DNA of 64,000 bases from Proteobacteria bacterium UBA1148 (GCA_002311835.1 DBZY01000014.1:50581-114580); one strand, 5' to 3'; positions 25,508 through 34,948 are shown, counted from the first letter of the stretch. The notes: generated by a model from the letters alone, not told the origin. Made by a program: numbers and translations.

Positions 25508-27112
25508 GTGAAGGTCCTTTTTCTTTTAGTTTGTCTTGCATTCTTGCCAACAAGTGGCATGAGCCAGCCTCGCTTTGATGTCGTCGAAACGACTATCGCT
25601 GAAATCCATAGTGCTTACGCCTCCGGATTACTAACATCCCGACAGCTTACGCAGCTCTACCTTGACCGAATCGAGGCCTATGACCAGCAGGGACCAACTA
25701 TTAACGCGGTCATCACACTCAACGCTGATGCGCTCCAGGATGCCGATCGGCTTGACGAGGCTTTTCAAGAAACCGGATTCGTCGGCTCACTCCACGGCAT
25801 CCCAGTAGTGATCAAGGATCAGGTCGATGTGGTAGGAATGCCCACCACGCTAGGTTCAATCCTTTTTAGAGATTACTACCCGGATAGAGATGCTTTCGTG
25901 ATCGAAAAACTCAAGGAAGCTGGAGCAATCATTCTGGCCAAGGTCACTCTGGGCGAGCTGGCGGGTGGAGATACCTATGGCTCGTTATTCGGTTCTACGC
26001 GGAATCCATACGCGTTGGACAGAACTGTTGGAGGCTCGTCCGGCGGCTCCGGTGCCAGTGTGTCAGCTAACTTCGCCACCATTGCCGTGGGACAAGAGGG
26101 TTTTGCGTCGATTCGCCGACCTTCGGGCTGGAACGGCGTCGTCGGTATGCGCCCCAGCGCGGGTCTGGTGAGTCGCGGCGGTGTTTTTGCAGGGTGGCCT
26201 CAGCTTTCTGGCTCTCTCGGGCCCATGGCTCGAACGGTAGAAGATCTGGTAGCGCTTCTAGACGTGCTAGTGGGCTACGATCCAGAGGACCCGCTCACGG
26301 CGCACGGCGTAGCTCACTATTCAGGAAGTTTTAGTCGTTTTCTCGATGCGGATGGCCTAAGCGGTTCGCGTCTGGGGATCCTGCGGGAGTCAATAGGTGT
26401 CGCATCGGAACCAGAATCAGAAGATTTCGCTAAGGTTGATGCGATGTTCGAACGCTCCATCGCAGAGCTTAGGGCTGCGGGAGCGATTGTTTTGGATCCA
26501 ATTGTTATCCCCAATCTCAAAGAGCTCCTAGGGAATCCTAGTAGCCTGAGCCCAACGGAAAACGACGAATCATTCAGGGAATACTTTGGGAGAAGTAGCC
26601 AGCCACCGTTTGCTTCTTTGGAGGAAATGCTCTCTGCGCCTGAGTTCGACGAAGTTACGCGCTATGCGCGGATTCGCTTTAGGGCTATGGTGCCAGCCGC
26701 AGGGGTGGAACGTGTTAGTCGTGGCCCCTATGCCAGCACGGAAGTGGGAACTTCAAGGCACTACGATTACCTAGTCGCCCGTGATCAGCTAATGCACAAC
26801 CTTCTGAAGGTAATGGCGGATCATCAATTGGATGCTATCGTGTACAAGGCTGTAGAGCACCAGCCGACACTGATCGAAGACGGTCTCAATCCACCCTTTG
26901 TTAATACCAAAGGTGTTCCGTTCGTCAACACATTTCTCGTTTACGTTCCGGCGATCGTCGTGCCGTCTGGATTTACAACGGATAATTTGCCGGTGGGCAT
27001 CACGTTCATGGGTAGACCCTATGACGATGGAGCCATGCTGAGGTTGGCTTATGCGTACGAGCAGACTACTCATCACCGCAGACCGCCGAGTACTACGCCA
27101 CCCCTCGATTAG
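25508..27112 (+). CDS. Exported amidase (amidase signature family)
   Basis: Amidase-signature hydrolase of about 534 aa, predicted periplasmic. I place the start at GTG 25508, four bases after GGGGAGG, which gives a good signal peptide (KVLFLLVCLAFLPTSGMS); a TTG at 25484 is the alternative. The catalytic Lys lies in VVIKDQVDV and the cis-Ser in GGSSGGSGA. The nucleophile region reads GFASIRRPSGWNG where most family members have GGSIRxPA. That keeps the Ser but not the glycines. The C-terminus PVGITFMGRPYDDG is typical. The PepSY_TM-type protein follows 30 bases later. Confidence 0.88.
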   Translation: MKVLFLLVCLAFLPTSGMSQPRFDVVETTIAEIHSAYASGLLTSRQLTQLYLDRIEAYDQQGPTINAVITLNADALQDADRLDEAFQETGFVGSLHGIPVVIKDQVDVVGMPTTLGSILFRDYYPDRDAFVIEKLKEAGAIILAKVTLGELAGGDTYGSLFGSTRNPYALDRTVGGSSGGSGASVSANFATIAVGQEGFASIRRPSGWNGVVGMRPSAGLVSRGGVFAGWPQLSGSLGPMARTVEDLVALLDVLVGYDPEDPLTAHGVAHYSGSFSRFLDADGLSGSRLGILRESIGVASEPESEDFAKVDAMFERSIAELRAAGAIVLDPIVIPNLKELLGNPSSLSPTENDESFREYFGRSSQPPFASLEEMLSAPEFDEVTRYARIRFRAMVPAAGVERVSRGPYASTEVGTSRHYDYLVARDQLMHNLLKVMADHQLDAIVYKAVEHQPTLIEDGLNPPFVNTKGVPFVNTFLVYVPAIVVPSGFTTDNLPVGITFMGRPYDDGAMLRLAYAYEQTTHHRRPPSTTPPLD

Positions 27113-27142
27113 TCTGAGCTCAATCTGCAACGTTCTCGCTCG

Positions 27143-27865
27143 ATGAGTGCTTCCCGTTGGCAGCGGTGGTTACATCAGCCTCAAACTCAGCCGCTGCGTT
27201 GGGTGCTCTATCAGGTTCACTTGTGGGTCGGAATCGTCATCGGCCTCTACGTTTTCGTAATCAGCCTGTCGGGGAGCGCGGTCGTATTTCGGCGAGAGTT
27301 AACTCGCTGGCTACTGCCACCGGGGAATAATCTAGACAGTGGATTTCCGCTAGCACTCCGCGTTTTGGAGTGGCTGGTGGATTTTCACGACAATCTGCTT
27401 GCGGGCTCGGTGGGTCGTGACGTTAATGGTGTTGGCGCAATTTTAGTGACGGTCATGCTGGTGACGGGCGCGGTTATTTGGTGGCCAGGTCCACGTCAAT
27501 GGCGCCAGAGTTTGGTAGTGGTGCGCCCATCCAAGACACAGCGTTTCAGCTGGCGTTTACACAGTGCACTTGGATTCTGGGGAGGGTTCTTGTTGTTCGG
27601 TTGGTCTATGACTGGGATCTACTTTGCTTTCCCTGAACCATTCGAGTGGTTCTTTAATACATTTGATACTGATCCCCAAGATCTCGAGCGACCGGGCGAA
27701 GCTATTCTCTTAGTGTTCATAGACTTACATTTTGGCCGTTTTGGTGGACTCACGATTCGCGTACTTTGGGTTATTCTCGGTCTACTACCAGCGGCCCTCT
27801 TTGTGACCGGTTTTATGGTCTGGTGGAAACGTGTATGGCCCAGCCGTAAACTTCTAGATCGTTGA
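27143..27865 (+). CDS. PepSY-associated TM helix protein, shortened
   Basis: Inner-membrane protein of 240 aa resembling PepSY_TM iron/reductase-associated proteins. Segments can be read as RWVLYQVHLWVGIVIGLYVF, then FRRELTRWL, then directly DFHDNLLAGSVGRDVNGVGA, GAVIWWPGPRQW, SWRLHSALGFWGGFLLFGWS and ALFVTGFMVWWKR. Full-length relatives have a periplasmic PepSY region of over a hundred residues between the first helix and the DFHxxLLAG segment. Here only a short linker remains. The frame is intact, so it is an internal deletion or a compact variant. It is probably cotranscribed with the amidase. Confidence 0.78.
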   Translation: MSASRWQRWLHQPQTQPLRWVLYQVHLWVGIVIGLYVFVISLSGSAVVFRRELTRWLLPPGNNLDSGFPLALRVLEWLVDFHDNLLAGSVGRDVNGVGAILVTVMLVTGAVIWWPGPRQWRQSLVVVRPSKTQRFSWRLHSALGFWGGFLLFGWSMTGIYFAFPEPFEWFFNTFDTDPQDLERPGEAILLVFIDLHFGRFGGLTIRVLWVILGLLPAALFVTGFMVWWKRVWPSRKLLDR

Positions 27866-27919
27866 CTGAGAGTATGCTTCGACAAGAGCCCGTATATGGG
27901 TTAATAGAGGATCCAAGCA

Positions 27920-29131
27920 ATGGATTTCAATTTACCACCAGAGATAGAAGCTTATCGAACCCGCATAAGAACATTTGTTGATGAGTATATTCTTCCTCTA
28001 GAAGGTAATTCAGAAAATTTCGATTCTCATGAGAGCATCGCACTTCCGCTTCTCCAAACACTGCGAGAGCGTGCAAAGGCAGAAAATCTTTGGGCGTTGC
28101 AAGTCTCAAAAGCGAGGGGTGGAGGGGAGTTGCCTATGGTAGGAATGGCGGCTTGTTACGAGGAGATGGGACGCTCTTTGTACGGACCCGTGGTCTTCAA
28201 CTCTCATGCGCCGGACGACGGTAATATGATGTTGTTGGAAAAAGTTGCGACAGATTCACAAAAGGATAGATGGTTACAGCCACTGATTGACGGACTTGTG
28301 TGGTCCTCTTTTGCAATGACTGAGCCAGCACCAGGTAGCGGTTCTGATCCGGGCGGGATGATGCAGACCCGGGCTATAAAGCGTGGTAATAAGTGGGAAA
28401 TTAGAGGGCATAAGTGGTTTATCAGTGGTGCTGGTGTTGCGGGACATTTCATTTTAGTAGCTAGAACTTCGGATCATCCACGAAAAGGTTTGACGGCATT
28501 TCTATTCCATAAAGACCAACCCGGTTGGCAGATTGAGCGGCGGATCCCAACAATGGGACCGGAGGAGCATGGTGGGCACTGCGAACTTACTTTCGACGGG
28601 CTTACTATTGACGATGAAAATAGGCTTATGGAGGTTGGTGATGGGCTAAAGGTAACTCAAATCCGTCTGGGCACTGCTCGGCTTACGCACTGTATGCGTT
28701 GGCTAGGACTTTCGAAAAGGTGTTTGGAAATCGCCCAGGAGTACGTTGGAGATCGGGAAGCGTTTGGAAAGAAGCTTAATGATTATGATGGCGTACAGTG
28801 GATGTTGGGGCAAGCTGCGATGGATATTCACATAGGGCGTCTATTGACGATGCACGCGGCGTGGAAAATCGATCAGGGAGATTTTGCCCGCAAAGAAGTC
28901 TCCATGGCAAAAGTTACAGTTGCTGACACGCTACACAAAGCCGCGGACACTGCAATTCAATTAAACGGTGCTCGCGGCTACTCTAAGGATACTGTGCTTG
29001 AGCGGATCTATCGATATGCGAGAGCAGCGCGTCTCGTCGATGGTGCTAGCGAAGTTCACAAGATGGTGCTCGCGCGTAATCTTGCGAAAGAGCGTTCCGA
29101 TTTCTGGTCCTGGGGAGCGTCAGGGTTGTGA
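27920..29131 (+). CDS. Acyl-CoA dehydrogenase, ACAD10/11-LvaC-like
   Basis: FAD-dependent acyl-CoA dehydrogenase fold, 403 aa. The flavin/substrate motifs SFAMTEPAPGSGSDP and KWFISGAGVAGHF are present, and GARGYSKDTVLERIYRYAR marks the C-terminal domain. Where classical enzymes have the catalytic Glu in YEGT, this protein reads VDGASEVHKM. That resembles ACAD10/11 and LvaC proteins, which eliminate phosphate from 4-phosphoacyl-CoA. Its stop overlaps the GTG of the APH-type kinase gene by four bases, the same kinase partnership as in those pathways. Confidence 0.87.
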   Translation: MDFNLPPEIEAYRTRIRTFVDEYILPLEGNSENFDSHESIALPLLQTLRERAKAENLWALQVSKARGGGELPMVGMAACYEEMGRSLYGPVVFNSHAPDDGNMMLLEKVATDSQKDRWLQPLIDGLVWSSFAMTEPAPGSGSDPGGMMQTRAIKRGNKWEIRGHKWFISGAGVAGHFILVARTSDHPRKGLTAFLFHKDQPGWQIERRIPTMGPEEHGGHCELTFDGLTIDDENRLMEVGDGLKVTQIRLGTARLTHCMRWLGLSKRCLEIAQEYVGDREAFGKKLNDYDGVQWMLGQAAMDIHIGRLLTMHAAWKIDQGDFARKEVSMAKVTVADTLHKAADTAIQLNGARGYSKDTVLERIYRYARAARLVDGASEVHKMVLARNLAKERSDFWSWGASGL

Positions 29132-30156
29132 CCGCAGAGCATGGGTTCAATATTGCCTGTGTGACAGATTACTTAGAGAAACATCTCCCTAGTTTTTGCG
29201 GTCCAGTTCGCATCGAGAAATTTCCCCAAGGACAGTCTAACCCTACATTTCGTATTGACACTCCATCCGGATCCATAGTTCTACGCCAAAAACCTTTAGG
29301 GAAGCTTCTCAAGTCGGCTCACGCTGTGGATCGAGAATATAAAGTGCTATCGGCGCTTCAGAATTCCAACGTACCGGTTCCCAAGGTATTTCATTTATGT
29401 ACGGATGACACTGTCCTTGGGAGTTGGTTCTATGTAATGGAATATGTCGAGGGCAGAGTTTTCCTAGATCCAGCATTGCCGGATCTAACTCATGCTCAGA
29501 GGGGTTGCGTGTACGATGAAGCGAACCGTGTGTTGGCAGCCATACATGCTATTGATATCAATGCTACTCATCTTAGTGACTTCGGGCGACCTGGCAACTA
29601 CTACGAACGCCAGGTGAACCGATGGACGAAACAATATAGGGCATCTGAAACACAGCGGATCGAGGCAATGGAAATGCTTATGGGTTGGTTGCCTGACCAT
29701 ATTCCGGAAGATGATGGTCGAATTTCTCTTATTCATGGCGACTATAGGTTGGGCAACATCATGTTTGCGCCGGATACGATGAAAGTTGTAGCAATTTTGG
29801 ACTGGGAGCTATCTACTCTTGGTCACCCTATCGCTGATCTTGCTTACTTGTGTATGCAACGCAGACTAGGCAGAGATGCACCTATCGTAGGTCTTGCTGA
29901 TCTGGACCTAGAAGCTCTCGGTATTCCGCGCGAGACAGATTTCCTTGAGAGTTACTGCCAGCGAGCAAATCTCGATAGTGTTGAACCATGGTCGTTTTAT
30001 CTCGCCTGTTCTTTTTTTCGTCTCGCCTCAATATGTCAAGGCGTATTAAAAAGATCGATAGACGGTAACGCATCTAGTAAGCAAGCATCTGAGTTGGGGG
30101 CTATGGTGAAACCGTTAGCGGTGCTTGGCATGGAAGCTGCGCTTTCGGCGAGTTAG
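29128..30156 (+). CDS. APH-type phosphotransferase, putative hydroxyacyl-CoA kinase
   Basis: Kinase of the aminoglycoside phosphotransferase / choline kinase fold, 342 aa, starting at a GTG that overlaps the stop of the ACAD gene. N-terminal GQSNPTFRIDTPSGSIVLRQKP holds the ATP-binding Lys. The catalytic loop is LIHGDYRLGNIMF (HGDxxxxN) and the metal site LDWELSTLGHP (DWE). This subfamily, seen in ACAD10/11 and in LvaA, phosphorylates 4-hydroxyacyl-CoA. The tight coupling to an ACAD supports that role. True antibiotic resistance is unlikely. Confidence 0.87.
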   Translation: MTAEHGFNIACVTDYLEKHLPSFCGPVRIEKFPQGQSNPTFRIDTPSGSIVLRQKPLGKLLKSAHAVDREYKVLSALQNSNVPVPKVFHLCTDDTVLGSWFYVMEYVEGRVFLDPALPDLTHAQRGCVYDEANRVLAAIHAIDINATHLSDFGRPGNYYERQVNRWTKQYRASETQRIEAMEMLMGWLPDHIPEDDGRISLIHGDYRLGNIMFAPDTMKVVAILDWELSTLGHPIADLAYLCMQRRLGRDAPIVGLADLDLEALGIPRETDFLESYCQRANLDSVEPWSFYLACSFFRLASICQGVLKRSIDGNASSKQASELGAMVKPLAVLGMEAALSAS

Positions 30157-30164
30157 GCGCTATT

Positions 30165-30935
30165 TTAAGCAAGTCGAATCGTATGACCACCGTCAACTGA
30201 TAGGACAACGCCAGTCATATAGCTTGATGCATCACTAGCCAAAAGAAGTAATGGGCCGGTCAGTTCATGAAGTTCACCGGTACGTCTTGGTGGGAATCGC
30301 TCCACGTATTTTTGACCTTGTTCACTAGAGAGGAATGCCTTATTCATCTCCGTGGGGAAGTACCCAGGACAGAGCACGTTTACTCGAATATCGTGCCTCC
30401 AGAGTTCAGTTGCCATGGTTTTTGTCAGATGGATGACAGCAGCCTTAGAGGTTGCGTATGCGGCCCAGCCTGGGGCAGCCCCGATGCCTGCAACAGAGGC
30501 AATATTCACGATGACGCCCGGATGCCTCGCTTCAATCAGTCGACGAGTTGCTTCCCGGGATACCCATCGCAAACCATTCACATTGACTTCAAATACTTTG
30601 TCCCAGTCCGAATCCTCTACTTCAAGGAATTTCCCGGTTTCAGCAATACCGGCACAGTTGACAACGATGTCAATTAGCCCGATCGATTCAACGGTTTTTT
30701 CGAATAAGGAGTTAATGCTTTCCTGATTAGTTACATCGAGCTGAGATGCGATAGCAGAACCATTCATAGTATTAATTTCTGTGACGAGTTCATTCAGGTG
30801 GTTGATGCGCCTGGCACTGGCTACGACATGTGCGCCAGCTTCCGCGAGAACTTTGGCGAAATGTCTTCCCAAGCCGCTTGATGCGCCTGTTACAAGGGCT
30901 ACTTTTCCAGTTAGAGAGAAAAGTTCCTGGATCAT
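30165..30935 (-). CDS. SDR family oxidoreductase
   Basis: Classical SDR of 256 aa, cytoplasmic, encoded convergently with the kinase gene. Visible motifs: TGASSGLGRHFAKVL, NCAGIAETGKF, Ser in NIASVAGIG, YATSKAAVIHLTKTM (Tyr-x3-Lys) and the terminal YMTGVVLSVDGGHTIR. FabG-like. With the neighbouring ACAD and kinase it could oxidise or reduce a hydroxyacyl intermediate, as an SDR does in the levulinate (lva) pathway; that role is inference because it is on the opposite strand. Confidence 0.9.
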   Translation of the reverse strand: MIQELFSLTGKVALVTGASSGLGRHFAKVLAEAGAHVVASARRINHLNELVTEINTMNGSAIASQLDVTNQESINSLFEKTVESIGLIDIVVNCAGIAETGKFLEVEDSDWDKVFEVNVNGLRWVSREATRRLIEARHPGVIVNIASVAGIGAAPGWAAYATSKAAVIHLTKTMATELWRHDIRVNVLCPGYFPTEMNKAFLSSEQGQKYVERFPPRRTGELHELTGPLLLLASDASSYMTGVVLSVDGGHTIRLA

Positions 30936-31190
30936 TGAAGGTTAATCCTTATAGGTAGGCATGAAGGCTGATCGATTTATGCAAACACATGACATGCGCA
31001 GATTCGCTCGTCTTTTTTTGACTCAGCATTGTAACCTCCGTCGAAAAGGTGTGGGGGTTTTTAAGGTGCCTATAAAGATCTGGTCATCGGGGGGAGAAGT
31101 CCTGGACTCCAGAAGCCTTAGGTATGATCATGAGGTCATGGACATCAAATCTTTAGGGCTCTAAAAGAATTCATGGGGGGAGGAACCACG

Positions 31191-32711
31191 ATGCTCCAAT
31201 TAGATCGAGGTATTGAGCCTGTATTGAGACTTTCTAGTCTTTTATCTATCTTGCTACTGGTTGGCTGCAGCTCTCAACAGGAAGGCATATCCGACACTTC
31301 GACTGTGGGGGCAAACAATGCTGAAGCGCAGAACATGCGCTTGGTGGGGTATCACGATCTCCAGACTCGCTCGGCGTACCAGCCAGTGGTGCACGTTTAT
31401 GGAAACCGACGCATTTTATTCGTTGGACTACATGCTGGTGAGGCCTTCAATCCTGAGACGGGGCTGACAGAGGTCAATGGTCTGTCAATTCTGGATGTGA
31501 CTAATCCCAATTTACCAACGCTGCTAAAACATCTCCCCCCTACAGGTCTTGAAGCAAGTGGTAGCCAACACGTCCAGATTTGTGATGGGGATGTTTTGCC
31601 GGAAGGGGATCCTGATCGGGTGTATATGGTTCGCACCAACGGCCTGGTCGCATACGAGATGTTTGACGTAACAAATCCCGCAGAGCCCAAGTTTATGTCT
31701 ACCATCGGAGTCACTGGTTTTTCATCCCGACCTGAATCCAGTAGAGGTATCCGCGAGACCCACAAGATTCAATGGGACTGTGAGACTGGTATTGGTTACT
31801 TCAATGGGACTCCTGAAGGCTGGCGAGTTACACGTGTTCTACAAGCGTTTGATCTGAGTAACCCAGAGGAGACCCGACACATCCGTGACTTTGGACTCGT
31901 GGGGTGGGAGCCAACGGCTGAGGGGCCGCTTCCAGCCTATTCTGTATCCGGGTTGCACCAACCGTTTATTTTGGGCAACCGTATGTATATTGGTTACGGA
32001 AGTGGTAACAGCGGAATCCTCCAGATCTTAGATAGAGAGAAATTCCTTAACGGTGATCCCGATGTAGAAGATCCATTTGAACCGACACCTGAAAATCTTC
32101 TCTACCCACAGATTTCTCGTTTAGACATGCCAAGCTATTGGGGTGTACACACTGCGAAACCGATGCTTGGTGTGGAAGTTCCGGACTACAGAGGCGATGT
32201 GGGGCACAGCGTTCGGGATTTCTTGATTGTTCCTTCCGAGGCTGGAGGAAGCGCGGTTTATTGCAGAGGGGTGCGTGATGTTGTGTTTTTCATTGACATT
32301 ACTGAAGAGAGCAATCCCTACCCTGTTTCGACATTTCAGGTGTCAGACGAACCTGGAGATTACTGTGGTCGCGGTGGTCGCTTCGGCCCGCATTCAGTCC
32401 ACGATGCCTACCATCCGGCTTTTGATCATACTTTGGCACTTTTTTCATATTTTAATGCAGGAGTTCGTGTCGTGGATGTCAGGAATCCTTTCCAGCCTGT
32501 TGAGGTTGGCTACTATGTTCCTGAGACTACAGAGGACACCATTGAGCTATGTGCAGAGGTTAATAGTATAGAGAGATGCGATGCCGCTATTCAGACGAAT
32601 AACGTTAACATCGACGATCGAGGTTTCGTCTATATTGTGGACCGTTCTCATACGGGGCTGCATATTTTGGAATTAACGGGCGAAGCTAAGGAGCTCATTG
32701 AACTACAGTGA
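31191..32711 (+). CDS. LVIVD-repeat exported lipoprotein
   Basis: 506 aa predicted lipoprotein: the signal SLLSILLLVGC gives a lipobox, and GGGGGAGG precedes the ATG at 31191. The protein repeats the pattern hydrophobic-DVTNPxxPxxL: LSILDVTNPNLPTLL, MFDVTNPAEPKFM, AFDLSNPEETRHI, FIDITEESNPYPVS and RVVDVRNPFQPVEV. This is the LVIVD beta-propeller signature. Cysteines are clustered (DYCGRGG, ELCAEV, RCDAA). No enzyme motif is recognised. It is followed by 133 non-coding bases and then the TRAP operon. Confidence 0.82.
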   Translation: MLQLDRGIEPVLRLSSLLSILLLVGCSSQQEGISDTSTVGANNAEAQNMRLVGYHDLQTRSAYQPVVHVYGNRRILFVGLHAGEAFNPETGLTEVNGLSILDVTNPNLPTLLKHLPPTGLEASGSQHVQICDGDVLPEGDPDRVYMVRTNGLVAYEMFDVTNPAEPKFMSTIGVTGFSSRPESSRGIRETHKIQWDCETGIGYFNGTPEGWRVTRVLQAFDLSNPEETRHIRDFGLVGWEPTAEGPLPAYSVSGLHQPFILGNRMYIGYGSGNSGILQILDREKFLNGDPDVEDPFEPTPENLLYPQISRLDMPSYWGVHTAKPMLGVEVPDYRGDVGHSVRDFLIVPSEAGGSAVYCRGVRDVVFFIDITEESNPYPVSTFQVSDEPGDYCGRGGRFGPHSVHDAYHPAFDHTLALFSYFNAGVRVVDVRNPFQPVEVGYYVPETTEDTIELCAEVNSIERCDAAIQTNNVNIDDRGFVYIVDRSHTGLHILELTGEAKELIELQ

Positions 32712-32844
32712 TTAATCAGCGCGAAACATGAATCGTTAGGACGCAGCGGAAAGTGGGAGTTGGAGCCACGCGTTGTTCAGAACTCGCAAAGGAGAAAGTT
32801 GCTTCATAAGCTTTCGTTCGGGAACCCATTAGACGGCATGTCAT

Positions 32845-33915
32845 TTGTATAAAATTTTCCTAGTTCTTAGCGCTACTGTTTTGCAGGTTCTGTTACCGTT
32901 AAGGGCGTCAGCCGAGCTTTACACATTGCGGGTAGGCTCCGGTCACCCCGCTGGCCCTACCGCCTATGTTACGGTCTTGCGTGATTATCTAGTTCCTGAG
33001 CTAAGGCGACGGGTTGCGGAAGAGACTGAGCATGAGCTGAGGATTATTGAGGGGTATGCTGGTTCTATTGCCTCAGTAGCGGAGACGCTTGAGGCGGTGC
33101 AAATTGGAATTCTAGACATCGGTGGATTCTGTACATGTTTCGAGCCAGCCAAGCTTTTTATCCATAATTTTCAGTACTTTGCACCATTTGGGCCTCAGGA
33201 TGCTCAGGTTGGTATTCGGATTGCACGTCAGGTCTATGACACCCATCCGTGGCTCATGGAACACTTGGAAGAGAACTATCGACAAACAGTCATTGCTATC
33301 AATGGGTGGGATAATTATCACCTTGGTTCAAGTGTATCCTGGGAAACCATGGATGATCTGAGAGGCGTGAAGATTGCGGGTGCAGGGCCTAATCTGCCGT
33401 GGCTTGAGTCTGCAGGAGTCATTCCCGTTCAGTCTACGTTGCCGGATGGTTATATGGCACTGCAGACAGGAGTCTATTCAGGTTGGCTGATGTTTCCATC
33501 CGCCTACTTTTCATACAAGTTTCACGAGCCTGCTCCGTACTACACACTTATTGGTTTTGGTGCAATGGGTGGCGCGATTCTAGTAACCATGAATACGCGT
33601 TCTCTGGATCGATTGCCATCTGACGTACGGCAGATCGTTCTGGAGGTCGGGCGCTCCTACGAGGTTGAGGCGGGGCGAGTTTTAGATGAACGGCAGGTTT
33701 TGGGGCTTGAGAATCTTAGAAACTCGGGGGCAGTGGTTCGAGATTTGCCTGATGTGGTCCGTGCGGATTGGGCTCGATCCTTGATCGATTTTCCCAACGA
33801 AATGGCTAAGGAAGCCGACTCACGAGGCATGCCTGGATCCGAAGTGCTTCGCACGTATATCGAGGCTGTTGCTCAAAGTGGCTATGATTGGCCGGTTCCG
33901 TACATCATTAATTAA
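32845..33915 (+). CDS. TRAP transporter substrate-binding protein, DctP family
   Basis: Periplasmic receptor of 356 aa, first gene of a complete TRAP operon. A TTG at 32845 gives a good signal peptide (YKIFLVLSATVLQVLLPLRASA); the nearby ATG at 32838 runs into a stop. The mature part shows LRVGSGHPAGPTAYVT, VQIGILDIGGFCTCF and DDLRGVKIAGAG. The last lies where receptors usually carry the carboxylate-binding Arg, but the pattern is KIAGAGPN rather than KxRxxG. This hints at a neutral or unusual substrate. The Gfo-type oxidoreductase, small permease and large permease follow. Confidence 0.87.
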   Translation: MYKIFLVLSATVLQVLLPLRASAELYTLRVGSGHPAGPTAYVTVLRDYLVPELRRRVAEETEHELRIIEGYAGSIASVAETLEAVQIGILDIGGFCTCFEPAKLFIHNFQYFAPFGPQDAQVGIRIARQVYDTHPWLMEHLEENYRQTVIAINGWDNYHLGSSVSWETMDDLRGVKIAGAGPNLPWLESAGVIPVQSTLPDGYMALQTGVYSGWLMFPSAYFSYKFHEPAPYYTLIGFGAMGGAILVTMNTRSLDRLPSDVRQIVLEVGRSYEVEAGRVLDERQVLGLENLRNSGAVVRDLPDVVRADWARSLIDFPNEMAKEADSRGMPGSEVLRTYIEAVAQSGYDWPVPYIIN

Positions 33916-33952
33916 TTAGGTCCGTAACGGGTCGAAAGAAAGAGGGCTGACA

Positions 33953-34945
33953 GTGATCAGAGCTGCAATGGTAGGGCTTGGCTGGTGGGGTCGACACATG
34001 GTCAACTCAGTTGAAAACAGCGAGAAGATAGAGATTGTGCGGCTAACTGCACGCCGGCCCGATCGTCATAAGGATTTTGCGGAGGAGAAAGGGATTCCGC
34101 TTGTGGGTGATTATGCTGGTGTGCTTAAGGACCCGGATGTTGATGGAGTGATCCTTTGTACACCGCATTCTCAGCACGAGGATCAGGTGCTTGCAGCTGT
34201 AGAGCATGGGAAACAGATTTTCTGCGAGAAGCCGTTATCCCTCACAAAGAATAGTATCGAGCGGATGTTGACCGCAACGAACGAAGCGGGACTAGTCATG
34301 GGGGTTGGGCACGAGCGTCGCTTCGAGTCAACAATGGAGGCTATAGCAGAGATAGTAGCGTCTGGAGCGCTTGGTACGCAGATGCACGTTGAAGCTAATT
34401 TCTCTCATAGCATCTTTGCTTCCATCGAGGCTGATGGTTGGCGTGGTTCCCAGAAGGAGGCACCGGCGGCGGGTATGACGGGCATGGGCGTTCACCTAAC
34501 TGACCTTTTTATCTCAATGCTAGGCCCTATTGAGGCAGTTGTTGCACAAACCGCGCGGCGTATTTTACCCTTACCTACTGGAGACGTTGTGACCGTACAA
34601 ATACGATTCGAGAGCGGCGCCACCGGGTTTGTAGGCGCGATTTCGGCGACACCTTATTATGGGCGTTTTACCGTGTTTGGTAACGAGATGTGGGTTGAGG
34701 CAAGGGATGACGCTCATCCTCAGGAGGGAGGTAAGACCCATCTCATTACATGTGGAAAGGATGGAGTCCAACACAGCCAGACCTTCAAGCCTAAAGATCC
34801 GGTCAGAGCAAATCTAGAAGAATGGGCAGATGCAGTGGGGGACAGGTGTGAGTACCGATTTACAGATATGCAACGAGTTGGCAATGTTGCTTTACTTGAA
34901 GCTATTGCAAAATCCGCCGAATCGGGCGGATGGGTTGATGTTTGA
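33953..34945 (+). CDS. Gfo/Idh/MocA family oxidoreductase (1)
   Basis: NAD(P)-dependent oxidoreductase of 330 aa with Rossmann loop MVGLGWWGRHM near residue 8 and the conserved catalytic-lysine motif FCEKPLSL near residue 90. The family oxidises or reduces sugars, inositols and related polyols. It starts at a GTG and sits inside the TRAP operon between receptor and small permease (three bases before the latter). This strongly suggests it acts on the imported compound. A second complete member lies at 36930 and a third is a remnant at 45630. Confidence 0.88.
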   Translation: MIRAAMVGLGWWGRHMVNSVENSEKIEIVRLTARRPDRHKDFAEEKGIPLVGDYAGVLKDPDVDGVILCTPHSQHEDQVLAAVEHGKQIFCEKPLSLTKNSIERMLTATNEAGLVMGVGHERRFESTMEAIAEIVASGALGTQMHVEANFSHSIFASIEADGWRGSQKEAPAAGMTGMGVHLTDLFISMLGPIEAVVAQTARRILPLPTGDVVTVQIRFESGATGFVGAISATPYYGRFTVFGNEMWVEARDDAHPQEGGKTHLITCGKDGVQHSQTFKPKDPVRANLEEWADAVGDRCEYRFTDMQRVGNVALLEAIAKSAESGGWVDV

Positions 34946-34948
34946 ACG

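Noticed and set aside
29128..30156. Antibiotic resistance (aminoglycoside phosphotransferase)
   Set aside because: The operon overlap with an acyl-CoA dehydrogenase and the ACAD10/11-type pairing fit acyl-CoA metabolism much better.
30961..31164. 67-codon + strand frame between the SDR and the LVIVD lipoprotein
   Set aside because: No ribosome site, no domain or signal sequence, and basic low-information composition; more likely the leader region of the downstream gene.
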